Source: Odiellus spinosus (lineage: Eukaryota; Arthropoda; Arachnida; Opiliones; Phalangiidae). Taken from it: a DNA stretch of 64,000 nt. Position 1 is the stretch's first letter; every line of letters starts with the position of its first letter. Location: contig OY987232.1 in assembly GCA_963920705.1 (NCBI GenBank), positions 20,385,868 through 20,449,867 on the forward strand, given 5' to 3'. Below, piece by piece: positions 12,672 to 23,216 of this stretch. The translations under genes and the position numbers were made by a program. Under the pieces are notes generated by a model that was not told where the DNA came from, searched no databases, and was given only the letters and a program-made list of their open reading frames with translations.

Positions 12672-15600
12672 ATGGCGGCTGGACCGATTGCCGAGCGAAA
12701 TCAAGGTAATTACTAATTATTTCGATGTTATAAGTAGCTTTTTAATTAATGTTTGCGTTATTCAACGTTTAATAAAGAGGTTAAGATTCCTAAAAAAGGG
12801 TAGGGTTTGTTTTCAATCGTATTTACGCGTAAATATTGGCTTGGAAATTGAATTTCGACCGAGGCTTAGCAAGTTCAAAGAAATTGAATGATGGCTAAAA
12901 CTGTGTTTTACTTTTAAGTTTTATTCATCTTGCTGTTGGAAAATTAACAATATATTAATTTGAATTAAATTTTAACGTAGACGCGACCATTTACGTTGGT
13001 GGTCTGGACGAAAAAGTATCCGAAACTATCTTATGGGAACTTTTTGTGAAAGCCGGTCCAGTTGGTACGTATTTCTCTCTTTTAAACTCTTTGAACTCGT
13101 TCTTCAATTAACGTTGGCGAAATAATTTGTCAGTAAACGTGCACATGCCGAAAGATCGTATCACCGGTCTTCATCAAGGATACGGTTTTGTGGAATTTAT
13201 GGGCGAAGAAGATGCGGATTACGCTATCAAGATCATGAACATGATCAAATTGTACGGGAAACCGATTAGAGTCAACAAAGCTTCGGCTCATCAAAAGAAT
13301 CTCGATGTCGGCGCCAACATTTTCATCGGGAATCTTGATCCCGAAGTTGATGAGAAATTATTGTACGATACTTTCAGCGCTTTCGGCGTCATTCTACAAA
13401 CACCCAAGGTACTTTCGAAATTCAAATTGGGGGGGTTAAGTCAAAGAATAACCTATTCAAATGATTAAAACTGTTGTTTTATTAGATTATGAGGGATCCG
13501 GAAACGGGGAATTCTCGAGGCTACGCTTTCATCAATTTCGCTAGTTTTGAAGCTTCGGATGCTGCCATTGAAGCTATGAATGGACAGTATTTGTGTAATC
13601 GACCGATCAGCATATCGTACGCTTTTAAAAAGGATGCCAAAGGAGAAAGACACGGATCCGCCGCTGGTAAATCTACCTTCTTTTCCATCTTTACATTGCA
13701 ATTTCCAACTTTTCAGGTTTAATATTTACCTTTTCAGGTTTAATATTTACCTTTTCAGGTTTAATATTTACCTTTTCAGGTTTAATATTTACCTTTTCAG
13801 GTTTAATATTTACCTTTTCAGGTTTAATATTTACCTTTTCAGGTTTAATATTTACCTTTTCAGGTTTAATATTTACCTTTTCAGGTTTAATATTTACCTT
13901 TTCAGGTTTAATATTTACCTTTTCAGGTTTAATATTTAACTTTTGAGGTTTAATATTTAACTTTTGAGGTTTAATATTTAACTTTTGAGGTTTAATATTT
14001 AACTTTTGAGGTTTAATATTTAACTTTTGAGGTTTAATATTTAATTTTAGAGGTTTAATATTTAATTTTAGAGGTTTAATATTTAACTTTAGAGGTTTAA
14101 TATTTAACTTTAGAGGTTGAATATTTAACTTTAGAGGTTGAATATTTAACTTTTAAGGTTGGATATTTAACTTTTGAGGTTGGATATTTAACTTTTAAGG
14201 TTGAATATTTAACTTTTAAGGCTGTAATATATTTTTAACGTTGAAAATTTAATTTTCTAATTTCAGAACGGTTGTTAGCGGCTCAGAACCCTTTGTCTCA
14301 CGCGGATCGTCCTCATCAACTGTTCGCGGACGCTCCGCCTCCTCCGATGATCACTGGAATGTTGCCACCGATGCCCCCGCCTCCTCCTCCGCAGATGGGA
14401 GGAATGGCCATGATGGGAGGAATGCCCCCGCCACCCGGAATGCAGATGGGAATGCCACCGCCCCCTCCACCTATGAGACCGCCCATGTTTGGCCAAGGAG
14501 CCCCGCCGCCACCACCCATGCGTAAGTTTAATTCCCTTTAATAAGTTGAAGGAAAAATATTGGAAAGATGAAGAAGAAATTACGTCGAATGAGGTTGGGG
14601 AGATTTTAAATTTGGTTTTCTAAGGTTGGGCAAATCTGATGATCGTTTAAAGATCAGGGAATGAAGAAATTTGGTTTATTAAGGGGTCGAGAAATTAAGA
14701 AATTGGTTTAAGAAGGTGCGGCAATCGCGAAATTAGGTTTAATTAAATCAAGGAAGAATGAAATTGGGTTTAAGAAAGTCGGGGAATTAAGAAATGAGTT
14801 TAGGAATGTTGGGGAATAAAGAAATTGGTTTAACATGGTCGGGGAATAAAGAAATTTGCTGTAATACGGTCAGGAAAGAATGAAATTGGGTTTAATAATG
14901 TCAGGAAATAAAGAAATTCGGATAAAGAAGGTCTGGGATTTAAGAAATTGCGTTTAAAAAGATTTGGGAATAAATAAATTTGGTGTAATAATATCATGGT
15001 AGATTATAAATGAACTTCTAAAGGTCAGGCAATAATGAAGTTGGGTTTAATAATGTCAGGGATTTAAGAAAGTCAGCGAATTATAAAATTGGTGTTTAAA
15101 TAAGATCAGGGAATAAATAAGGTGTAATAAAATTGGATAGATTAAAAATGAACTTGATAAAGGTTAAGAAATGTAGAAATTTGATTTCAAAAAGTGAATT
15201 ATTAATTTGATTTTAAAAATGTTTTTCAGCGATGCAAATGCCGCCTCCTCATCCTCCCAACTCCATGATGCAACAAATGCAACAATACGGAGGGATGGCT
15301 CCGCAACACGGCATGCCCCAACACATGACAACCTCCGGGGGAATGGCCCCTCCACCTCCTCCTCCAATGGGTAATACTAAAAATTAATTCCACTCTTAGA
15401 AACTAATTTTCATTCCTAACTACCTTTTTAATCAAAATTTGAAACCTTTCCTGGACTGCTGATCAAAAAAAATACCAATCGCGGTCTTCGAAAGAATTAA
15501 CGGGGTTCGTACGCAACCTGGAAAAGTCAGGGAAATAGAAAATGGGTCCAAAAGGTCGGGGAAAAGTCAGGGAAATCTATTTTTTGGGTAAAAGTCAGGG

Positions 15601-16845
15601 AAAACGGTGATGATTTGTAGCAGTTGCGAATAATATTTTTAGCTGAAATGTTTTATGCGGGATTTTCTTTTTTCTCTCGACACTTTTCAATTTAACGCGC
15701 AATTTCTTTTTCTACTAGGCTTAGTCATCCCCGTCATTCGTGTTGATTCCCATCTTCTGTCAAATCTTATAATAGAGAGTGCGTGTTGAAAATATTACAA
15801 TAGGAAGATACTCGGGAAATTTATCGAAAATGGTCAGGGAAAACCTGGAAAAGTCATGGAAATTCAATTGGAAAATTTTGTACGAACCCTGATTAACTTT
15901 CCTTCGAAAACCGCGAACCGAATGACCGTAAAAAATACGGTTTCTTATTGAAAATTTGAATCCTAAGACTGCGAATTAAGAAATTGGAAGTTTATATTGA
16001 TTTTCATTGTTTGTTTCGTCATTGTTTCAGGTATGCAAATGTTCCAAGGACAAGGAATGTCCATGAATCCGCAACAGATGCAGATGCCTCAACATCCGGG
16101 AATGAATTTCATGCAACAGCAACAAATGCAAAGGCAGCAACAAATGCAGCAACAGCAACAACAACAACAACAACATCAGCAAATGGCCCAACATCAACAA
16201 CAGCAACATCAGCAGCAGATGCAACAAATGCAGCAGCAGCAGATGCAACAACAAATGCAGCAACAACAACAACAGATGCAACAGCAGCAATTGCAACAAC
16301 AGCAATTGCAACCTCCTCCTCCTCAACCTCCGCAATTTCAAATGCAAACTGGTAAGAAATTCATTCTTACAGCTTTATTACGCATTTTCAGGGGAACATT
16401 TTTTCCCATTTGCACTTTTTTACGGGTTTTTTAGCCATTCTTACGGGTATTTAACAGTTCTAAGGGTATTTCAGTTCATACGGTTTTTTAGCGGGTGTTA
16501 CGAGTTTATTAGTGGTGCTTAAAGTTTATTAGCAGTTCTTATGGGTTTTTAGCCATTCTTACTCATTTATTAACCGTTCTTACTCATTTATTAGCAGTTT
16601 TTATGGGTTTTTATAGCGGTTCTTACGGGGGTTAGTGGGTTTATTAGTTTTTACAACTAAACGATCCTATTTTAACATTGATGGTGCCCCTTAAAATTTC
16701 ATTTTCGTAGCTTTTGTTAATTTAAAAATTTCGCATCTGATTGAGATTAATTATTTTAGGATCTCGTCCTCCCCCGCCAGCGGGTCCTCCTCCCCCTCAA
16801 ATGCACCAACCCCCTCCGCCTCCTCCCGGACCTCCTCCCTCTTAA
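12672..16845 (+). CDS. SF3B4: Splicing factor 3B subunit 4 (SF3b49/SAP49), U2 snRNP
   Basis: Exons: 12672-12705, 12981-13064, 13134-13408, 13486-13666, 14267-14521, 15230-15370, 16031-16351, 16760-16845; 1377 nt, 458 aa, all GT-AG. The start [20 protein letters not shown] is almost the family N-terminus. RRM1 (about 13-90) has RNP2 IYVGGL and RNP1 GYGFVEF. RRM2 (about 100-180) has RNP2 IFIGNL and RNP1 RGYAFINF. Next come [20 protein letters not shown] and [18 protein letters not shown], both near-universal in SF3B4. The protein contacts pre-mRNA near the branch site as part of SF3b and acts in the nucleus. The tail departs from vertebrates: exons 5 and 6 are Met/Pro-rich, exon 7 (16031-16351) is almost all Gln and Met, and exon 8 is Pro-rich. 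Introns 4, 5 and 7 hold tandem arrays and intron 6 holds a transposon. A possible AATAAA lies at 17078. Confidence 0.97.
13713..14230. repeat. 21-bp minisatellite in SF3B4 intron 4
   Basis: About 24 tandem copies of AGGTTTAATATTTACCTTTTC. The first half is nearly perfect. Towards the 3' end the units drift to versions with CTTTTGAGG, TTTTAGAGG and CTTTAGAGG. Because the unit is seven codons long, one frame stays open; that open frame (13580-13939) runs past the true donor at 13667 and is not coding. Confidence 0.97.
14560..15190. repeat. Degenerate tandem repeat in SF3B4 intron 5
   Basis: Many diverged copies of a unit of roughly 28-35 bp built around GGGGAATAAAGAAATTGGTT TAA fill intron 5. 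Copies have drifted in both sequence and spacing. Confidence 0.7.
15501..15891. mobile_element. MITE-like element in SF3B4 intron 6, GGGTTCGTAC ends
   Basis: The ends CGGGGTTCGTAC (15501) and GTACGAACCCTG (15880-15891) are inverted copies with one mismatch. The 5-bp direct repeats ATTAA flank them at 15496-15500 and 15892-15896. The interior has several GTCAGGGAAA motifs, shared with the GGGTTGCCA family elsewhere in the window. No transposase frame is present. Confidence 0.75.
16370..16640. repeat. Degenerate tandem repeat in SF3B4 intron 7
   Basis: Diverged units of about 25-30 bp built around TTCTTACGGGTTTTTTAGC, repeated roughly nine times just after exon 7. Confidence 0.65.
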
Positions 16846-17887
16846 ACAACATTACCAACATTTTTCAATCAATTCGACACCATCTAGTGAACCGCAGTTT
16901 GTAAAACTTTTTTTTAAAACAGTAAAAGATCTTACCGCGATTGGTTTTCTTCACATTTGACTCAATTTTGTCAGAACTTATCGGGGAAATGATTATGGTT
17001 GGATAGGATCGGGGAGAAATGAAAGAATTTTGATAGAAACAAAATTCTAAGCCGCTAGAATGTAGGAAAATACTAGAAATAAAGGGTTAAGATTAGAGCC
17101 TAACGCTGTTATAGCAAATCTATTAAGAATTAGGGAATTACTAGTTTCAGGACCAATTTTTAACGGACAAACTTTGCTTGTAACGAAATTGGTCATAAAT
17201 CATAATTATTATCAGGGCCATCGTTATCCCTTTGAAGAATAGGCCTAATATGTTAAATAAGGAAAAAATAAACGCCAAACTATGATTAAATCCATTTAAT
17301 AACGAAGTTGAAATCGTACAATGTTAAAAATCGGTGGTTTTGATTATTTGAAATCTTTGATTTTAGTAAAATTCACTTAATTTTAAACAACTTTGGTATA
17401 AATTATGGTTTTTTAATTATATTTAAGCTCGTTAAGACACGCAAAATATTTAATATTAATAGGAGAGATATGAAATTTATAATAGATATTAATATATTAT
17501 GACATTAATCGAAGTTTAAAACTAGTCTTGACCAATCACCTTAGTTTAACCCAAAATAATATCGTGATTTTTAGTTCTGATCTTATTTTTTGGACGCAAA
17601 AATTAGAAATATTTGGCGCGAAAAATAAGAAATATTTGGAGCAAAATTAAAAATATTTGGCGCGAAGATTTTAAAATTTCAAATCTTTGGCTAACAAAGT
17701 TGTAATGAAAAATTAAGAACTGATAATTTAGAGGCGAAATTAATTTAATTTAACCATGACTAGGTTTAAACGTTATAATTAAATATTATTATGACTTAAA
17801 TCAATGACTAAATGATACAATTATTAAACTTTTAAATCTAAACCCTGACTTTCAAAATTCGTAACGAGTTATCTAACAATTAGGATT
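16846..17887. other. Intergenic stretch between convergent SF3B4 and PRXL2B
   Basis: AT-rich sequence that should hold the SF3B4 3' UTR on the plus strand (AATAAA at 17078-17083 and near 17265) and the end of the PRXL2B 3' UTR on the minus strand. There is no coding signal. A short local repeat built on AAATATTTGGCGCGAA lies at about 17605-17670. Confidence 0.6.
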
Positions 17888-17958
17888 AAAACCTTTAAAA
17901 CTTCGACAATATCGCGTTAGACAAAACGTTTATCGATATTATTTCATGGCAAAGGCTT
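17888..17958 (-). promoter_or_regulatory. SECIS element (form 2) in the 3' UTR of the PRXL2B selenoprotein gene
   Basis: Read on the minus strand from 17958 down to 17888. Helix I pairs AAGCCTTT (17958-17951) with AAAGGTTT (17896-17889), eight pairs with one G-U. An internal loop (GCCA / GTTTT) follows. The core quartet is UGAA (17946-17943) opposite CGAA (17905-17902), so ATGA sits on the 5' side and GA on the 3' side as in all eukaryotic SECIS elements. Helix II is nine pairs, ATAATATCG with CGATATTGT, one G-U. The apical bulge ATAAA supplies the unpaired adenines, 12 nt after ATGA. A ministem CGTT/AACG with loop TTGTCT makes it form 2. It starts about 84 nt after the stop codon. SECIS elements recruit SBP2 and the selenocysteine elongation factor to recode UGA. 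The structure was read by eye, not computed. Confidence 0.93.
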
Positions 17959-18041
17959 AAGAGATCGACGTTAGATTAACTTTATTACGAAAAATCTTCG
18001 GTTTCGTGTTTAGTTTAAGAGGAAATTCTTCGGGGAAATGC

Positions 18042-20585
18042 TTAAACAGCGTCACCCTTTTGGGAATCGCTATCGACGGGCGATAGAGACTGGGCTAGAC
18101 CCAATGCCTTTAAAATTTCGCAGTTTTCAACGTGATCGGCTGGCGAAACTTGTTTGAAAGAGAGTAAAACTTCCCCCCCTTTAGCTACGACTAGAACGCC
18201 TCCGTTTTGGAGACCATCCCCTTTCATATCGCCGCCGATAGTTTTGTCAGCTCTCGCCTAGTTTAAAAAAGCGTCAAAAAACAATGTCAATAATAAGGGA
18301 TAATGTAGATGAACGTACTTAATCGCGATTAAATCAATTAGAACGTTCTTAATGGCGATTAAAACGCGTTTCTAATTTATGCTCACCTGGGCGATCAAGG
18401 TTCTCGAAGCTCTACCTAATAAAGATGCCAAAACTCCCATAAGACTGAATCTGAAAACAAATTAGAAAGATTCAGTTTTCTTTAAAGAGAAAATGCAACG
18501 TGAAAACGAGGGTTTTAAGGTAGAGGCCTAATCCACTATTAAACAAACAAAACAGCCGCCATGTGGTGAAAAAAACATTTACCAATAATATATATTAACC
18601 GCGAACTCGTTTCATTACTAGGAAAATAGGCTTAGCAAGGATCTACGGAATTTCGGATCTCTTCAACGAGTGTCTGACCAATCACGCGTTTGTAAACGTT
18701 AAAATAAAACGCGGGATTTACTCTCAACGCGTTAACCCCTGAAAAGATATCCGTGGATCCTTGTTAAGCCTACATTCGTAGTAAGATAAAACGATTTCTA
18801 GCTAAATTTTGGTCCGTAACCTGGTTTTTTAGTGGAAAAGGCTTTAGAACAAAAATGAAAACCACTATTGTGGCGGTTAATTCAAGAACATATTCTTTTC
18901 CAACTCAAAGAGAACGCTTGGTTGCGAATAGGGATAGTTCTTTATGCCCTTTAGTGTCAAATAAGTTACTCGAACATCAAAATTTAATACAGGAAGTAAT
19001 TGAAATATTTTGAATATTTAAGCCTTGGCTTAATGGGCGCCGAGAACCAAGCCCCAAATTCGACTCCATCTATTCGTTCTCTACGAGAAGTGAATATAAT
19101 CTTGATTAAGTCTAACCTTTTAAAACCCAATTTCTGATAACTCTCTTTCTTCTCGTCTAAATAAAGCTCTAAAATAAATAAATATTGTATTAAAAATGAG
19201 AGAAATTTTAAAAGCAAATATTTTCCCGAATGGATTTTACCTCCCTGGAAGAAATTTCCTTTTTGGAATTCTTCGAGACCGAGCTGCTCGAGACCGACGC
19301 CAACGAGCCGGATTCCCTGGGTGTCCAGGTCCGGCTTGATAGCGCTGATCTGTCGAGCCCCGATACGACAAAAGGCTCATCCAAATCGACGCATGAAAGT
19401 GATCACGCACGGAGAGTTGGACCAAAAAGTATCCATTGTCACTGACTAATAAATAAATTACAATCTTATATTATAGTAGCCAGAACGAATTTTACGATTC
19501 AAACGCTTGAGGTTTATCGTTTTCGTTTAAGTGGTAAATTAAAATTCCCGCCCTTTTTCCCAGCATTTCCTTGCAGGGTTGCCAGGAGATTGCGAGCGTG
19601 GTTCAGAGAGGATTAACTACAAAAACCAAACTGCTAGCATTTCTCTCTGCTTCAGTTTGCGCTCGCAAATTCTTGGCAGCGCTGGGGAAACGACATATTT
19701 AACTCCTTTTGTGAAAAACAAAACTGAAAAGTCATGAGAAATGGTCTAAAAAGAAGCTTATTTCCAGGGAGGGACTGGGGCCTTAAATATCACGTGGCTT
19801 CATTGTCGGAGCGTCGTCTGCTACAAATGTAACAAGCCATGCGAGAGCGAGATTTGAAGTTTTTTTCTTCCGTTCTTCAGAATTTCCTAAGCCTTGTCAT
19901 TAACAGCAACTTTTCAGTATGATTATGAAGTGAGTTCAAAATCAAATTGTTCTATCTCAAATTTTAACTGTAGTGATAAGACAAACATCATTGGGGCCGG
20001 AATACAATAGATAAGATTTACAAGAATACGAGGATTATAAGGAGATAAAGATTCAATAGCTTCAAGTACTTGCTTCCTAAACCACTACTTGGTTTTTTTT
20101 TTCGAAGTACTCTAAGTTACGTACCACGTATCAACTTTAACTTTACAATTAATCACTCTTATCCGCAAATCTTAGCGTTTCTAACGCGAGGTTCCTTTCA
20201 TCTCCTAAGAATCTTTCGCCGAGTGAGAAATTTTAGTTTATTTTAACACCCGTTACTCTCTTAAGCTGAGCTTTACATTCATTGTTGCAAGGGTTTTTAC
20301 TAGAGGAAAGATCAAAGTTGAGAAACTTTTTATACAAATACATTAAAACTCAAAAGCTATAGGACCTACGAAGAGCGGGTTTAACGGGTGAATCTCTTAA
20401 ATCCGTCTCTCGGAACGGGCGGTAGCTTTCAAATCAATAGGAAATGAAAGTACGGCCGTAATAATTATGTAATAATTGCGAAGGAAGAGCAGCGGGTGTA
20501 ATTATAAACGTATATTTAATAGTTTTACCTCTCCAGTTGCGACTGATTTAACCAGCAACTTAGCTATTCTAGAACTTTCACTCAT
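18042..20585 (-). CDS. PRXL2B: PRXL2B-like selenoprotein (selenoprotein U family), UxxC redox protein
   Basis: Minus-strand exons in order: 20585-20529, 19445-19241, 19168-19117, 18450-18387, 18257-18042; 594 nt, 197 aa plus TAA, close to the usual length of about 198 aa. All introns are GT-AG and all phases agree. The start MSESSRIAKLLVKSVATGE has an in-frame TAA five codons upstream. Exon 2 reads MRRFG-U-AFCRIGARQIS: TGA at 19377-19379 (residue 42) sits at the first Cys of the family CxxC, and Cys45 is kept. Further family motifs are GIRLVGVG, LGLEEF, GELYLDEKKESYQKLGFKR (joined across exons 2 and 3) and KGDGLQNGGVLVVAKGG. Family members have a thioredoxin-like peroxiredoxin fold; vertebrate PRXL2B reduces prostaglandin H2 or prostamide. 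The recoding is supported by the SECIS at 17888-17958. With TGA read as stop the protein would end after 41 residues. Enzyme activity in this animal is inferred. Confidence 0.95.
18627..18772. mobile_element. Short inverted-repeat element in PRXL2B intron 3 (family D)
   Basis: TAGGCTTAGCAAGGATCTAC GGA at 18627 and its inverted copy TCCGTGGATCCTTGTTAAGC CTA ending at 18772 form 23-bp ends with two mismatches around a 100-bp core. A related pair lies at 28778-28945, and a right-hand end alone at about 26825-26852. Confidence 0.7.
19560..19692. repeat. Foldback repeat in PRXL2B intron 1
   Basis: GTTGCCAGGAGATTGCGAGC G on the left pairs with CGCTCGCAAATTCTTGGCAG C on the right, and the outer CCCAGCATTT pairs weakly with AGCGCTGGGG. 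It looks like a small palindromic transposon remnant. Confidence 0.55.
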
Positions 20586-20836
20586 TATTGCTTTAATTTA
20601 TTTAAATAGGAAAATTCTTTCGACGCCGAGATGTTCACTCTAGCCCTAAAGAGACTATTTATATAATACAGGGAGGAAAAATATTGTAACGTCACGTTCC
20701 TTTGATTAGAAGCTACGAGCTACTGAAATCATCACTGCTTACAGGTTAGTTAAAAATTTGTTTGATTTACCATTTTCTCTAATACCTCCAAAGAGATCTG
20801 CTAAAACGAATTATACCCAATTTATATATTGACTTG

Positions 20837-20911
20837 GTTCAGCTACTCGTACCAAAAAGATCGCCTCCGTAGAAAACACAGGATCGGGTACTTTGGTACT
20901 AGTAGCTGAAC
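20837..20911. repeat. Inverted repeat upstream of PRXL2B
   Basis: GTTCAGCTACTCGTACCAAA (20837-20856) and TTTGGTACTAGTAGCTGAAC (20892-20911) are inverted copies with one mismatch and a 35-nt loop. It lies about 250 bp upstream of the minus-strand ATG at 20585, so it could be a small mobile remnant or part of the promoter. Confidence 0.6.
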
Positions 20912-22261
20912 GCGTTAACGTTACGAAGCCAAATATAATAATTTTTATATTAGAAATGATGAAACTAGAAGCTCTATTATGTGTAATAGTGGATTTTTTT
21001 TATATAAAATGCTAATAATTCTTCCCACCCCGTCTTTGAGAGAGATGTGAAGTTAAATAGGTAGGGTAGTTAGAACAATTAATATTATTCGAGACCGAAA
21101 CGTCATAATCGCGTTGTTATGTCCAGCCGTCGTTTATCTCATCCACCTGGGTGTCGTCTGCTCCGACGTCTCCTTAAAATAAGTTGAACGACGGAAAGTT
21201 GGGAACTAGATTAAAACGTTAAAATTGTTTTCAAATAATTAATTCTTAGATATTATTCCCCAATTACTCGTTTAAGTTCGCTTTTTATTCGTGCCGAAAG
21301 TTGGGAAGTCTATTTTACGAATTGAATCTAAGCGCCTCAAATTGATATTTAACAAACCTGAAAACTACGGGGAAAAACTAAGGATTTATTGTTTGGTGAC
21401 CTTAACAACGAGCTAGGAGTAAGTAATGTCTTCAATTGCTTGAAGTAAGAACTCATTATTCAAGTACTTATAAACCTGGGAATACCGCTTTAGCCTTAGG
21501 TATCGTAATTGCGTAGCTTGTAGCCAATTTATCCACACGCTTGCCTCTTTCTGATAGGTTTATACCTAGACTCGTGGCGCGCTCCTATGAGGTATTTCCT
21601 GGTGGATTGGCCCTACTTAAGCGATAAGGAATCGATAAAAGAAATCACTCGTTGCTAGGTCGCGTTCTCCGAGGTTTAAAGGTGTCTGAATATCTAATAA
21701 TAATTAAGGAACCCTGTCGTATGGAACCACTATGACAACCTCTAAATCCCAATTAACCCCCCGATTACTGGTGGCAAACTTAGAAACCCAGCGCATAAGA
21801 GACCAATTCAATAAAATAGATTTTAATTTCGCAGACAAATTTATTTAATCAGAAATCAAATATAGTTTTTTTTTAATAGAAATAATTAGTACTAGTTAAT
21901 TCAGCTACGTAATTTCATTACAAAGCCAAGTAAGGCGGTTCTGGATACGATTCGGCAATCTCTGTAGTAAATGAGGAAAATCTTTGCCAAATTCTAGGTC
22001 AATTTGCTTTTGAAAGTATCCAAAAAGTAACTTACGATTTGAGAGTAACAAACCTTCGCGTTAGCCCCGTTGGAGGGGCAGAAGCGATTGCGCTTTAAAA
22101 TTGGCTCAAATTTCCATAAATCAATTTTCCACGTATTAATATATTCGTAAATTATCACGCTTTAAATATGTTATTGTTTTTCAGTTACCATTATCTCCTT
22201 TTGGTTTCAAATGATTTAGCATTTTATTTATTTCGAGGGTTACCTATTAAAGAGACGCGCT
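20912..22261. other. Upstream of PRXL2B, no gene seen
   Basis: AT-rich intergenic sequence. At about 21640 there is a fragment ATCACTCGTTGCTAGGTCGC that belongs to the foldback family seen at 38340-38590. No coding exon was supported. Confidence 0.5.
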
Positions 22262-22530
22262 CAGGGTTGCCACGGGTCAGGGGAAAACGAGGAAAAATCA
22301 GGGAATTTGAAAATGAGCAAAAAAAGTCGGGGAATTTAAAGATCTTTCAAGAAGCCAAGAAATTATAATCATTCCGTGTCAGTTGTATAGATTACAACAA
22401 AGATACGCGCGCAACGCAGTTTGGTGAACGCAATTATATCAAAAATAAAAGGGTTAAAAATTGGGTAGCATTATCCGAAATGGTCAGGGAAAATCCTTGG
22501 AATAGGTCAGGGAAAAATACCCGTGTTTTA
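22262..22530. mobile_element. Copy of the GGGTTGCCA/GTCAGGGAAA family, right end lost
   Basis: It begins CAGGGTTGCCACGGGTCAGG and repeats GTCGGGGAATTTAAAGATCT TTCAAGAAGCCA, as the 37582 and 40999 copies do. The inverted right end is not found, so the copy is truncated or decayed. The long frame at 22168-22368 crosses it and is not a gene. Confidence 0.75.
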
Positions 22531-22782
22531 TTTTTAACGATTTTGAGTGAAAATATTTAATATAAATTTCTCGATTCAGCTTTGATAATTATCGAGCAAC
22601 CTTGCTTTTAAAGGGAGAATACAACCTAAGAAATAGTTTTTTTTTTCATTACCAACAAATATTAAACTAGAAATGTGCTTCTAGAAAAACAAACCTATTA
22701 GTTCTAAGGAAAATTCTTATTTTTAAAGCGAAAATGAAAAATATTTAACGTTCGTTTTTAATTTAATAGGATATTGAATTTC

Positions 22783-23078
22783 ATTTCGGATTGGTATCAT
22801 CTTCTTCAAATCGGATTGGTGTCATCTTCAAATCGGATTGGTGTCATCTTCAAATCGGATTGGTGTCATCTTCAAATCGGATTGGTGTCATCTTCAAACC
22901 AGATTGGTGTCATCTTCAAATCGGATTGGTGTCATCTTCAAATCGGATTGGTGTCATCTTCAAATCGGATTGGTGTCATCTTCAAATCGGATTGGTGTCA
23001 TCTTCAAATCGGATTGGTGTCATCTTCAAATCGGATTGGTGTCATCTTCAAATCGGATTGGTGTCATCTGCTCCAAAT
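22783..23078. repeat. 22-bp minisatellite
   Basis: About 13 nearly perfect copies of TCGGATTGGTGTCATCTTCA AA. The unit lacks stop codons in all three forward frames and is not a multiple of three, so three overlapping long frames appear. None is coding. Confidence 0.97.
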
Positions 23079-23216
23079 CGGATATCTGGGATTGTATTAT
23101 TCGCTGTAAGTACCAGAACCATTTTCTTGCCATAGTAGCGTGGCTATTTTCTATTTTGCTTGTGTGGTGTATTATTATCGCGAAAAATCCAAACGGGAAA
23201 ATAACGCGATTAGTAG

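Noticed and set aside
13580..13939. 119-codon frame with LFRFNIY repeats
   Set aside because: It reads through the SF3B4 exon 4 donor into the 21-bp minisatellite.
16027..16347. Leucine-rich minus-strand frame
   Set aside because: It is the reverse complement of the glutamine-rich SF3B4 exon.
18042..18227. A 61-aa minus-strand protein starting at MKGDGLQNGG
   Set aside because: It is only the last exon of PRXL2B; the frame continues upstream to an acceptor at 18257 and through earlier exons.
19241..19445. PRXL2B as a pseudogene because of the in-frame TGA
   Set aside because: The stop is at the redox-active cysteine position, all other codons and splice sites are intact, and a full SECIS follows the gene.
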